A stretch of DNA of 62,070 nucleotides. Source: Verrucomicrobia bacterium ADurb.Bin006. GTDB lineage: Bacteria; Verrucomicrobiota; Verrucomicrobiia; Limisphaerales; J093. How positions within the stretch are numbered: position 1 is the stretch's first letter; the number at the start of each line of letters is the position of its first letter. The position numbers were made by a program, and so were the translations under genes. Where the stretch lies: the NCBI GenBank assembly GCA_002071485.1, contig MWFF01000171.1:1-62070 (forward strand). The letters are read 5' to 3'. Below, one piece after another: positions 37,800 through 46,502 of the stretch. The notes beneath the pieces were generated by a model. That model did not search any database. It was not told the origin of the DNA and worked only from the letters and a program-made list of their open reading frames with translations.

Positions 37800-38849
37800 A
37801 TGCTGAGACGCTCAATGTACTGCGCCGGTGCGGCGTTCGGGCTGGCCTGGGCGTTGATGGCCGATGTGATCCAGCTCAAGGACCAGGCGGCAATCACCGG
37901 AACGATTCTTGCGGAGAAGCCCGATCAGCTTGTGGTCGACGTCGGCTACACTGTGTTGATCGTGCCGCGCGAACGAGTGGAGACCATCACTCGGACCGGC
38001 GCGGGAAATGCCCCTTCCGAGCCGGGTCGTGAATCCGCGGCCGGCCCGAAGACGGCGGGCACAGGCGGCTCCGCCCCGGACGCGGGGAACGCCACGGTCG
38101 CGCCGGCGCCGGGATTGAGCGGCGCGGCCGGACGGGGCGGTCTGTTTGCAGCATCGAGCGGGGCCGGACAGGACAGGTCGGTGCGCGAGTTGGTGAAGGA
38201 ACTGGGCGAGGCGGTGGTGCAGGTGCGCGCGCCGAGCGGATTGGGATCGGGTTTTTTCATCAATGACGAAGGGTATCTCATTACGAATTTCCACGTGATC
38301 GAGGGCGAGACGCAGATCTCGGTCGAGGTGTATCATCAGCGAAACGGCGAACTCGAACGTAAGACGTACAAGCAGGTCAAGATCGTTGCCATGAACAAGT
38401 TTCAGGACCTGGCGTTGTTGAAAATCGAGGATGCGGGGGCGCCCAGGTTTGTGTCGGTCGTGCTCGGAAGCACGCGGACCGTCGCGGTTGGGGAGCGTGT
38501 CTTTGCGATTGGCAGCCCGCACGGACTGGAACGTACCGTCACCGAGGGGATCTTGAGCACCAAGACCCGGCAGTTGCAGGGGGAACTCCTGCTTCAAACC
38601 AGCGCTCAGATCAACCCGGGCAACAGCGGCGGCCCGCTCTTCAACCTGCGCGGCGAAGTCATCGGCGTCACCAACATGAAGATCAACTTCGGCGAAGGAC
38701 TCGGTTTTGCCATCCCGGTCGAGCGCGTGCGCCATTTCCTCGAAAACCGCGACGCGTTCGCGTACGACAACGACAACCCCAGCAACGCCTATCGCTACCT
38801 CGAACCGCCGCGGCGGCTGCAAAAGGCGATCGGGCAGCCCGCGCTTTGA
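37800..38849 (+). CDS. trypsin-like serine protease (HtrA/DegP-type catalytic domain, no PDZ)
   Basis: The 349-aa product starts MLRRSMYCAGAAFGLAWALMA, a probable signal peptide. Residues of about 22-60 (VIQLKDQAAITGTILAEKPD) are a small strand-rich module, followed by a low-complexity Gly/Ala/Pro linker to about 120. The S1C protease domain has His in ITNFHVIEGE (about 161), Asp in FQDLALLKIE (about 204) and Ser in NPGNSGGPLFN (about 277). The PDZ domains normal for DegP are missing and the protein ends soon after the protease domain. It should act in the periplasm on misfolded proteins or a specific substrate. Confidence 0.88.
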   Translation: MLRRSMYCAGAAFGLAWALMADVIQLKDQAAITGTILAEKPDQLVVDVGYTVLIVPRERVETITRTGAGNAPSEPGRESAAGPKTAGTGGSAPDAGNATVAPAPGLSGAAGRGGLFAASSGAGQDRSVRELVKELGEAVVQVRAPSGLGSGFFINDEGYLITNFHVIEGETQISVEVYHQRNGELERKTYKQVKIVAMNKFQDLALLKIEDAGAPRFVSVVLGSTRTVAVGERVFAIGSPHGLERTVTEGILSTKTRQLQGELLLQTSAQINPGNSGGPLFNLRGEVIGVTNMKINFGEGLGFAIPVERVRHFLENRDAFAYDNDNPSNAYRYLEPPRRLQKAIGQPAL

Positions 38850-38901
38850 TACCACCTCGGACGGCCACCGGCTCCAGAGCCCCAGACCCAGTCAGGAACA
38901 C

Positions 38902-40863
38902 ATGAAAACAACGCTTCTGAATTCGCTCTTCGCCTTCACCCTGCCTCTCGCCCTCTGCACGGCGCGGGCGGATATCCCGCCCGCCGAACGCCTCCTGCCA
39001 AGCGACACCCTCGCCGTGCTCTGCGCGCCGGATTGGTCGAAAGTGACGGCCGCCCGGCAGCAGGCCCCCTTCGCGCTCCTGTGGAAGGACCCGGCGATGC
39101 GCCCCTTCTGCGACAAGTTCCTCGCGAAGCTCACCAGCGATGTCGTCGCCCCAATCGAGCGCGATCTCGGCGCCAAGCTGACGGACTACGCCGACCTGCT
39201 CCAGGGGCAATTCACCCTCGCAGTCACCCGCAACGGCTGGACGGGTGCGGGCGAACCTCTGCCGGCATTCGTTCTGACGCTGGACGCCCGGGACAAGGCC
39301 GATCTCCTCAGAAAGAACCTCGCCGACGTCAAGCGCAAGCTGACAGACTCGGGCCGGAAGACGCGCACCGACACCATTCGCGGCGTCGAGTTCACGACCG
39401 TCATTCTCGACCGGCCGCAACTCGAAGGGGGTCTCGGCACGATCGGCGGCGCGGGCGCCGGGGCCGGGAGCGCAAACACCCAGAAAAGCGGAGCGGCGTC
39501 TGCCGCATCGTCGCCCTCGGGACAAGCCGGATCGACGATCGAGTTGAGCGTGGGACAGGCGGATTCGGCGCTTCTTGTGGGCACCAGCACCAAGGTGCTT
39601 GAACAGGTCCTGGCGCGCATGGCGGGCGCAGGCGGAGGCGCCCTGGCAGACCTGCCGGCGTTCGAGGCGGACGCGAGCGGGGTTTTGCGTGACAGCTTGT
39701 TGTACGGCTGGATTCACTTCGCACCCATCGCCGAAACTCTGGCGCGCCTGTTCCCGGCGGGCGAGGGAACACCCGACGGGGAACCGGCCGCGATGATGGC
39801 ATTCGGCCTGGACAAGATGCTCGGGGCACTCGGGCTGAGCTGCCTCAGAACACTGGCCTTCAATGCGCGCCAAAACGCCGAAGGCGAGTTCTTCGATTTC
39901 TATCTCGGCGTCCCCGAAGAGACCCGCAAAGGCCTCTTCGCCGTCCTGAATGCCACGCCCAAGGACGCTTCGCCGCCAGCTTTCGTCCCGGCTGAAGCCG
40001 TCAATTTCAGCCGCTGGCGCGCGGACGGCCAGCGCATTTGGGCGTCGGTGGAAGCCATCGCCAACGAGATTGCGCCAGGCATGCTCGGCCTGGTTGTCAT
40101 GCAGGTCGAGGCGATGATCAAGGAGCGGTCGCCCGCCTTTGACCTCAGAAAAAACCTGATCGCGAACCTCGGTGACGATTTCATCTCCTACCAGAAGGCT
40201 CCGCGAGGAACTGCGCTCGACGACCTCATCAGCCCGCCCTCGGTGACCTTGATCTCCTCGCCCAATCCTGATCAGCTCCTCCAAGGCCTCAAGTCGGTCC
40301 TGTCCATGCTCGCAGCGCCGCTGAGCAGTGCCGGCTTCAAGGAGCGCGAGTTCCTCGGTCGCAAAATCCATTCCCTCCCAATGCCCACCCTGCCGACCAA
40401 GGAGGGGAGCGCGGCGGCTGAAGAGAGCGTCCATATGACCGCCAGCGGAGGCTACCTCGCCGTCTCCACAGACGCGGCGTTGGTCGAGGAATACCTGCGC
40501 AGCGGAGAGACAAAACCCAAACCGCTCGCCGCACTGCCAGGCCTGAGCGAAGCGGGCGGGAAAGTGGGCGGCATGGCCACAGGCCTCTTCGGCTATCAAG
40601 ACGACGTCGAAAACCTCCGGACCCTCACCGAAATCCTGCGCAACAACGGCGACCTGATATCGCAGGCCCTGGCCACGAGCCCGATCGGACCAAAGTCGGG
40701 CGAGCCGGACAAGGCGTTGAAGGAGTGGTTCGATTTCTCGCTGCTCCCGCCCTTTGAGAGAATCGCCAAGTACTTTCACCTGACGGTCTACGCCGGCCAG
40801 ACCTCGAAGGAAGGGTTCACGCTCAAGACCTTCAGCCCTCGTCCGCCCAAACTGAATCCCTAG
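38902..40863 (+). CDS. large secreted protein of unknown function
   Basis: The 653-aa product has a signal peptide (MKTTLLNSLFAFTLPLALCTARA). AGGA at 38894-38897 lies before the ATG. The mature part begins DIPPAERLLPSDTLAVLCAP, a start typical of verrucomicrobial/planctomycete proteins of the DUF3352-like kind, and is mixed alpha/beta. Residues of about 175-215 are a Gly/Ala/Ser-rich linker. No catalytic motif is visible. It lies 52 bases after the protease gene on the same strand, so the two may be cotranscribed; it could be a substrate or partner. Confidence 0.8.
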   Translation: MKTTLLNSLFAFTLPLALCTARADIPPAERLLPSDTLAVLCAPDWSKVTAARQQAPFALLWKDPAMRPFCDKFLAKLTSDVVAPIERDLGAKLTDYADLLQGQFTLAVTRNGWTGAGEPLPAFVLTLDARDKADLLRKNLADVKRKLTDSGRKTRTDTIRGVEFTTVILDRPQLEGGLGTIGGAGAGAGSANTQKSGAASAASSPSGQAGSTIELSVGQADSALLVGTSTKVLEQVLARMAGAGGGALADLPAFEADASGVLRDSLLYGWIHFAPIAETLARLFPAGEGTPDGEPAAMMAFGLDKMLGALGLSCLRTLAFNARQNAEGEFFDFYLGVPEETRKGLFAVLNATPKDASPPAFVPAEAVNFSRWRADGQRIWASVEAIANEIAPGMLGLVVMQVEAMIKERSPAFDLRKNLIANLGDDFISYQKAPRGTALDDLISPPSVTLISSPNPDQLLQGLKSVLSMLAAPLSSAGFKEREFLGRKIHSLPMPTLPTKEGSAAAEESVHMTASGGYLAVSTDAALVEEYLRSGETKPKPLAALPGLSEAGGKVGGMATGLFGYQDDVENLRTLTEILRNNGDLISQALATSPIGPKSGEPDKALKEWFDFSLLPPFERIAKYFHLTVYAGQTSKEGFTLKTFSPRPPKLNP

Positions 40864-40920
40864 CGAGACGCACCCCGGACCGATTCGAATGAAGCGATCG
40901 AAACAACCGACCGTCGGCCC

Positions 40921-41634
40921 ATGACCGTCACGCTGTACATCCCGTGCTTCATCGATCTGATCTACCCGCAGGTCGGAATCGCGATGGTGCGCATACTCGA
41001 GAAACTCGGGCACCGCGTCGAGTGTCCCGAGAGTCCCGCGTGCTGCGGCCAGCCCGCGTTCAATACCGGCTACTGGGACGAAAGCCGCGCCACGGCCGTG
41101 AAGGTGCTCGATCAACTGAAGGACGCCGAGGTCGTGGTGATCGCCAGCGGCTCGTGCGGCGCGATGATCAAGGTGTTCTACCCGGACCTGTTCGCCGGGA
41201 CGCCGCAGGAGGGACTGGCCAGGCAGGTCTCGGCCAAGTGCTTCGAGTTCTCCCAGTTTCTCGTGGACATGCTGGGCGTGACCGATCTCGGAGCCCGGTT
41301 CCCCCACAAGGTCACTTACCATGACGGCTGCCACAGCCTCCGCGAAATGCACATCCACGCCGCGCCGCGCCAACTGATGGCCCGAGTGCAGGGACTCGAA
41401 CTGGTCGAGATGAAGCAGACCGTCTGCTGCGGCTTCGGCGGCACCTTCTCCGCCAAGTTTCCGATGATCTCGACGGCCATGGGCGAGGTGAAGTGCGAAC
41501 TCGCGCTCGAGACCGGGGCCGAGTATGTCGTGTCGAGCGATTCGAGCTGCCTGATGCACATCCAGGGGCTGATCGATCGCCGCCGCCAGCCGCTCAAGAC
41601 TATCCACCTCGCCGAGATCCTCGCGCCCGCATGA
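40921..41634 (+). CDS. lutA: L-lactate utilisation iron-sulfur protein LutA
   Basis: The 237-aa product belongs to the YkgE/LutA family, one subunit of the LutABC lactate oxidase. Two cysteine-rich CCG domains are seen: CFIDLIYPQVGIAM...CPESPACCGQPAFNTG at about 10-50 and CHSLREMHIH...VCCGFGGTFSAKF at about 136-180. These bind iron-sulfur clusters or other cofactors. The stop overlaps the lutB start by ATGA, so the three genes are one unit. Confidence 0.92.
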   Translation: MTVTLYIPCFIDLIYPQVGIAMVRILEKLGHRVECPESPACCGQPAFNTGYWDESRATAVKVLDQLKDAEVVVIASGSCGAMIKVFYPDLFAGTPQEGLARQVSAKCFEFSQFLVDMLGVTDLGARFPHKVTYHDGCHSLREMHIHAAPRQLMARVQGLELVEMKQTVCCGFGGTFSAKFPMISTAMGEVKCELALETGAEYVVSSDSSCLMHIQGLIDRRRQPLKTIHLAEILAPA

Positions 41635-43028
41635 GCGCCTCCGCCTCCCAATTCAAACGGGACGCCGCCCGGCTGACCGCCGACCTGCGCCACCGGGCGC
41701 TCATCCAGACCGCCCTCGGCAATTACGAAATCAAACGCGACGAGAAGAAGGCGCTCTTCCAGGACTACGACGGGGCGCGCCAGCTCGCCGCCGAAATCAA
41801 GTGGGAGGCCATCAATCGCCTCGACCGGCACCTCGAACAGTTCGTGCGCGAACTCGAAACGCGGGGAACGAAGGTGCACTGGGCCACAACCGCGCGTCAG
41901 GCGTGCGACATCATCGTCGGTATCGCCCGAAGCAGGCGCGCGCGCTCGATCGTCAAGTCGAAGGCCATGACCGCGGAGGAGATCCACCTCAACGCCGCCC
42001 TCGAACAGGCCGGGTTCGAAGTGGTCGAGTCCGATCTGGGCGAGTTTATCGTCCAGCTCCGCGACGAACCGCCCTACCACATCGTCTTCCCGGCCATGCA
42101 CCTCACCCGCGGCGAAATCCAGCGCACCTTCAAGGACAAGCTCCACGACGCGCCTTCCGACAACCCGGAAGCTCTCACCATGGTCGCCCGCCGCGTCCTG
42201 CGGCAGAAGTACGTTCAGGCCGATATCGGCCTCACCGGCGCCAATTTCGCCGTTGCGGAGACGGGCATGATCTCGGTCACGGAAAACGAGGGGAACGCGC
42301 GCCTCACCGCCGCGCTGCCCAAGACCATGATCACGCTGCTCGGCATCGAGAAGATCGTGCCGCGGCTGGACGATCTGGCCCTCTTGCTGCCGATGCTCGC
42401 GACGGTGGGCGCCGGCCAGCTCATCAGCGGCTACAACACCCTCTACGGCGGCCCGCGCCAGCCCGGCGAATCTGACGGCCCCGAGGAGTTCCATGTGGTG
42501 TTGCTCGACAACAACCGCACCGCCCTCCTCGCCAATGCCGAGCAGAGAGACGCGCTCCACTGCATCCGCTGCGGTTCTTGCCTCAACGTCTGCCCAATCT
42601 ACCGCCACGTCGGCGGCCACTCCTACGCCACCACTTACCCCGGCCCGATCGGCGGCGTGATCACGCCCAACCTGCGCGGCCTCCAGGACTGGAAACATCT
42701 GTCCTACTCCTCCTCACTCTGCGGAGCTTGCACCGAAGCCTGCCCGGTCAAGATCGACTTGGCTCACCACCTCCTCCAAAACCGCCGCAATGCCTCGCGC
42801 CGCAAACCGATCTGGTGGCAGAAGATCGCCTTCAAGCTCTTCGCCCCCGTCGCCAATGGCCGGATTCCCTGGATGCTGGTGACCAAGGGGGGACGCTTCG
42901 GACAGCGGTTTCATGGCCTGATCAAGGGCACACGGATCGATCCGGCGTATTGCTGGACCCGGACGCGCGACGTGCCGCGCATAGCAAAACAGAGCTTCAA
43001 GGAATGGTGGAGAGAGACGCGCAAATGA
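41631..43028 (+). CDS. lutB: L-lactate utilisation iron-sulfur protein LutB
   Basis: From the ATG overlapping the lutA stop the product is 465 aa. The N-terminal ~300 residues form the LUD domain (VKSKAMTAEEIHLN, ADIGLTGANFAVAETGMISV). The C-terminal part has two 4Fe-4S motifs, CIRCGSCLNVCPIY near residue 307 and CGACTEACPVKIDL near 364, and a Cys-poor tail. It carries electrons from lactate oxidation in the LutABC complex in the cytoplasm. It is open further upstream, inside lutA, as a shadow. Confidence 0.94.
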   Translation: MSASASQFKRDAARLTADLRHRALIQTALGNYEIKRDEKKALFQDYDGARQLAAEIKWEAINRLDRHLEQFVRELETRGTKVHWATTARQACDIIVGIARSRRARSIVKSKAMTAEEIHLNAALEQAGFEVVESDLGEFIVQLRDEPPYHIVFPAMHLTRGEIQRTFKDKLHDAPSDNPEALTMVARRVLRQKYVQADIGLTGANFAVAETGMISVTENEGNARLTAALPKTMITLLGIEKIVPRLDDLALLLPMLATVGAGQLISGYNTLYGGPRQPGESDGPEEFHVVLLDNNRTALLANAEQRDALHCIRCGSCLNVCPIYRHVGGHSYATTYPGPIGGVITPNLRGLQDWKHLSYSSSLCGACTEACPVKIDLAHHLLQNRRNASRRKPIWWQKIAFKLFAPVANGRIPWMLVTKGGRFGQRFHGLIKGTRIDPAYCWTRTRDVPRIAKQSFKEWWRETRK

Positions 43029-43056
43029 CCGCCGCCAGCCGTCCGCCCACAATGCC

Positions 43057-43740
43057 ATGAACGAACGCGAACACATCCTCGCCCGCATCAGGGAGGCCCT
43101 GACAATCTCTGCTCCCGTTCCGGGTTCTCATGATGGTCGGCCCCGCCGGAACGGCCTGCCCACCAGCGCCGACCAGCGCCGTGTCCTGCCCGCCGTCGGG
43201 GATTCCTTTGACGCCCGCGCGTCCCTGTTCGCCAGAAACGCCGCCGATCTCCACGCCGAATTCAAGCTGCTCGCGAACCCCTGCGACCTGGCAGCCGAGC
43301 TGAAACGCCTGGCCGCGGCCGAACAGTGGGATCGCGTGGCCAGCCACCGGGGCGCATTGACCGACCCGGCGTGCGCGGCCCTTGGCCTGCCCGTGCTCCT
43401 CACGGACGAGCCTTACGACAAGACCGAGCTCGAACGATGTCCCGCCGGGCTCTGCGCATGCGATGCACTCGTGGCCCAGACGGGCAGCGTCCTGGTCACC
43501 AGCCGCAGCGCCGGCGGACGCGCTCTGTCTGTCCTGCCGCCCCATCATGTGGTTCTTGCTCGACGCGACCAGTTGGTGGCCGATTTGCCGGAGGCGTTCG
43601 CCCTGCTCAGGTCGAAATACGGCGCCGATTATCCGAGCATGATCTCATTGATCACGGGCCCCAGCCGGACCGGCGACATCGAACGCATTATCGTCCTTGG
43701 GGCCCACGGCCCCAGGCAACTGACGATCCTCTGTTTTTAA
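43057..43740 (+). CDS. lutC: lactate utilisation protein LutC (LUD domain)
   Basis: The 227-aa product is the third Lut subunit. The LUD domain shows [40 protein letters not shown] and the final [20 protein letters not shown] with HGP. It begins 28 bases after lutB and ends 4 bases before the prepilin-like gene. lutABC together should convert lactate to pyruvate. No lactate permease or regulator is next to it. Confidence 0.92.
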   Translation: MNEREHILARIREALTISAPVPGSHDGRPRRNGLPTSADQRRVLPAVGDSFDARASLFARNAADLHAEFKLLANPCDLAAELKRLAAAEQWDRVASHRGALTDPACAALGLPVLLTDEPYDKTELERCPAGLCACDALVAQTGSVLVTSRSAGGRALSVLPPHHVVLARRDQLVADLPEAFALLRSKYGADYPSMISLITGPSRTGDIERIIVLGAHGPRQLTILCF

Positions 43741-43744
43741 TGCT

Positions 43745-44572
43745 ATGATCACCAAACCAAACCAAAGCAGGGGCGCCATTCGCCCCGGCTTCACCCTCAT
43801 CGAACTGCTCGTCGTGATCGCGATCATCGCGATCCTCGCCGGCATGCTCCTGCCCGCCCTCAGCAAGGCCAAGGCCAAGGCCACGGGCATCGTCTGCATG
43901 AGCAACACCAAACAACTGGCGCTCGCGGTGCTCATGTACACCCACGACAACGCCGATTGGTTTCCACCCAACCGGGACGGCGGCACGAAGGATGTGAACG
44001 TGAGCTGGGTGGCCGGATGGCTGGATTGGAATACGGGCAACACGGACAACACCAACACCTACTTCCTCCTAAAGGCCAAGATCGGCGCCTACACAAGCGA
44101 TGTCGGCATCTACCGCTGTCCGGCTGACAATTACCCCGTCAATATGGGCCGCACCAAAGCGCTCAGGGTCCGCAGCAATGCCATGAACGGTTTCATCGAG
44201 GGCGGCGCTTACAGCCTCAATACGGCCAGCGGCTCGACATGGTACCCGAATTACTGCATGTACAACAAGGTGTCCGATGTGATCAGACCGGCGCCGGCGC
44301 AGTTGTGGATGCTCAACGACGAGCACCCCGACAGCATCAATGACGGATGGGAAATCACCAACGTCACCGACCCCAACAATTGGACCGATCTGCCGGCCAG
44401 TTACCACAACAACGCCTGCGGGTTTAACTTCGCCGATGGTCATAGCGAGATCAAACGCTGGCTCGAGAAAAGCACCGAAGTGAAAATCCGGCGCACCCAA
44501 TACAACGGCTTCCCCGCCCCGAAGAGTCGGGACATCAGGTGGGTCATCGAGCGCTCCACGGCGTTGAGATGA
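43745..44572 (+). CDS. prepilin-like secreted protein with N-terminal methylation motif
   Basis: The 275-aa product begins [20 protein letters not shown], a type IV prepilin leader with cleavage at G|F and Glu at +5, then a hydrophobic helix to [12 protein letters not shown]. The C-terminal part ends in [12 protein letters not shown], the H-x9-DG type of motif common in Planctomycetes and Verrucomicrobiota. Such proteins are abundant and are likely surface or pseudopilus-like, possibly processed by the same peptidase as the T2SS pseudopilins. It starts four bases after lutC. Confidence 0.85.
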   Translation: MITKPNQSRGAIRPGFTLIELLVVIAIIAILAGMLLPALSKAKAKATGIVCMSNTKQLALAVLMYTHDNADWFPPNRDGGTKDVNVSWVAGWLDWNTGNTDNTNTYFLLKAKIGAYTSDVGIYRCPADNYPVNMGRTKALRVRSNAMNGFIEGGAYSLNTASGSTWYPNYCMYNKVSDVIRPAPAQLWMLNDEHPDSINDGWEITNVTDPNNWTDLPASYHNNACGFNFADGHSEIKRWLEKSTEVKIRRTQYNGFPAPKSRDIRWVIERSTALR

Positions 44573-44653
44573 CCGATCACGGGCACGACGCCGAACCCCG
44601 CCAGTCGTGCGCCTGGCGGATCAGGAGCCTTGCCTGCGGGGCGGGGGGAGCAG

Positions 44654-44672
44654 TTCCCTGTCCGGCAGGGAA
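44654..44672 (+). terminator. possible hairpin terminator
   Basis: TTCCCTG (44654-44660) and CAGGGAA (44666-44672) pair around TCCGG, with tgaaaacc after. It lies 80 bases beyond the prepilin-like gene and before the convergent hemW stop. Confidence 0.3.
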
Positions 44673-44724
44673 TGAAAACCGCGCATTCATCAGGAATCCA
44701 AGCCGATCCAACCGCACGCCCCCC

Positions 44725-45954
44725 TCAGAAGCGGCTCCGTGACCCCATGAATGGCCGCAGGAAGCGTTCGGCTGCCAGATCGGCGAATCTCAAGCCGCGG
44801 TCTGTAAGCTGGAAGCGGTCGGGGCGCAGCTTCGCCAGGCCCTGGCGTTCGAGTTCGGCCATGTCGTTTCGCCACTCGACTCGCAGGTCGAACCCGGTGA
44901 CGCGGAGGAACTCGTCAAATGGCCAGCCGGCGTTCATGCGCAGTCCGAACGCGGCCGTCTCGCCGGCCCGGCTCATCGGGGAGAGCGTTTCGGTGGACTC
45001 GAAGGCGCGCTGGCCCTTGGCGAGGAGCTGACAGTAGAGGTGCGTGCTGGACCAGTTTTTGGTGCGCACGCCGCGGACATAGCTGGTCGCGCTGGGGCCG
45101 AGTCCGTAGAACGACCCGCCGCGCCAGTAGTTGACATTGTGCCGGCAGGCGCGATCCGGGACTTCGCCCAGGGGCTGGGGGCCGAGATGCTTTGCGAAGT
45201 TGGCCACTTCGTACTGGCGATAGCCGTGTGCAGCGGCCTGGGCGGCCAGTTCCTCGAACATGTCGCAGGCGAGATCATCGTCGACGTCGAGGCGACTGGC
45301 CTTGAGCTGTTGGAACAGGGGGGTGTCTTCCTCGTAGATGACTTCGTAGGAGGAGAGGTGTTCGCTGCCGAGGGCGATCGCCTCGCGGAGTGTGGCGCGC
45401 CACACCGGCATTGTCTGGCCCGGGATGGCGAACATGAGATCGAGGTTGAGATTGTCGAAGCCCGCGCGCCGGAGTGTGTCAAAGGACCGGAACACCATGT
45501 CGCGGGTATGGATGCGGCCGAGGCGTTCAAGGAGGGGTTGGTCGAGCGATTGGACGCCCATCGAAATGCGGTTGACGCCGTGGGATTCGAGGAGTTTGGC
45601 CTTGTCGAGCGACACGGTGGCGGGATTGGTCTCGACCGTCCACTCGTCGGCGCCGAGCAGATCGAGCCGGCCCATGGCGTCGAGGATTCGTTCCCACTGG
45701 CGGAGGTTCAGGAGCGAGGGGGTGCCTCCGCCGAAGTAAACGGTGCGCGGGCGCAGGTCGGGGGCGACCAGTTCCAGCTCGCGGATCAGGGCCGTGACGT
45801 ATTGATCGATCAGGCTGGCGTTGGCGGTCTCCGAATAGAAAGCGCAATAGTGGCATTTGCGGGCGCAAAACGGCACATGGATATAGAGGTGACCGATCGG
45901 TGCACTCGGCGGCTTCGGCGCGTTTGGGCGAAGGGAACGTGCTGGGACCATCAT
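44725..45954 (-). CDS. hemW: radical-SAM haem chaperone HemW (coproporphyrinogen-oxidase-like)
   Basis: The 409-aa product has the radical-SAM site CARKCHYCAFYS (CxxxCxxC, about residues 30-38), GGGTPS near 76, ETNPATV, RISMGVQS, GFDNLNLDLMFAIPGQT and the C-terminal HemW domain (YEVANFAKH, HNVNYWRGGSFYGLGPSATS). HemW passes haem to respiratory proteins; true HemN has an extra CxxxCxxCxC Cys that is not seen here. The octahaem protein at 5.4-7.6 kb is one likely client by inference. A short leader (first ~20 residues, Pro/Ala-rich) is unusual. Confidence 0.9.
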   Translation of the reverse strand: MMVPARSLRPNAPKPPSAPIGHLYIHVPFCARKCHYCAFYSETANASLIDQYVTALIRELELVAPDLRPRTVYFGGGTPSLLNLRQWERILDAMGRLDLLGADEWTVETNPATVSLDKAKLLESHGVNRISMGVQSLDQPLLERLGRIHTRDMVFRSFDTLRRAGFDNLNLDLMFAIPGQTMPVWRATLREAIALGSEHLSSYEVIYEEDTPLFQQLKASRLDVDDDLACDMFEELAAQAAAHGYRQYEVANFAKHLGPQPLGEVPDRACRHNVNYWRGGSFYGLGPSATSYVRGVRTKNWSSTHLYCQLLAKGQRAFESTETLSPMSRAGETAAFGLRMNAGWPFDEFLRVTGFDLRVEWRNDMAELERQGLAKLRPDRFQLTDRGLRFADLAAERFLRPFMGSRSRF

Positions 45955-46230
45955 CCTTCCTCTCCGCCCTCACACGAACTCGCCCATGAACCGGCCGGGA
46001 GGCGAGACGTCTCGTCCCCTGCCGTAACCGGGGACAGGCAGTCCCCGCTCCAGAGGTTCTGGGCCCTCATGCGGCTTGGATCGTTGAATGACCAGGCGAT
46101 CCATGTCGGGACCCTGAGCGGCGAGTTTCAACTCCATCGGAGGTCAAATGTCTTGCCGTCTTGAGTGCGATCGCCCCCCAACGGCGCGGAGGATCATTCG
46201 GATAAAGCAGCGAGTCGAGCACGATCACGC

Positions 46231-46466
46231 GGTGCATCCGTTCGTTTCGGTGTAATGCCGCTCGGTGAGGGCACCGGGCCTGCAACGGATGGCGATTGCC
46301 GGAGGGGCGCCGCCTGCCTGCCGCCTGCCTGCCGCCTGCCTGCCGGCAGGCAGGGCAGGCAGGGCAGGCAGGGCAGACAGGTCCTCGTCGCCCGCCAAAC
46401 AGGGTCTGCAACTCTCATCGCCGCGGACGAGGACGTCCCCTATCAGATCGGTTCATGTCCACTGGG
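46231..46466 (+). mobile_element. diverged MITE-like / GGCAGG repeat element
   Basis: The left end ggtgcatccgttcgtttcgg matches the terminal repeat of copy C (ggtgcatctgatcgttgtcgg), followed by the same tgatgccgctcggtgagggcacc-type words. The interior has four tandem gcctgcctgcc units and their inverted form ggcaggcagggcaggcag, able to form a long hairpin. The right edge ggttcatgtccactggg matches the edge at 23676. The remaining bases between 45955 and 46502 hold no supported gene. Confidence 0.6.
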
Positions 46467-46502
46467 CAGTCTAAAAGGGAACGGGCGGCTCTGTCGCGCG
46501 GC

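Noticed and set aside
38683..41607. 974-codon minus-strand frame antisense to the secreted protein and lutA
   Set aside because: It has no recognisable motif; the plus frames show a signal peptide and CCG cysteine domains.
46310..46380. Short tandem gcctgcc units as a CRISPR array
   Set aside because: Units are only 7-11 bases with no unique spacers, and no cas genes lie nearby. It is a simple repeat/hairpin.
46067..46411. Minus-strand frame with MHRVIVLDSLLYPNDPP
   Set aside because: Part of it reads through the GGCAGG repeat and the rest matches nothing I recognise. A gene remnant is possible but not shown.
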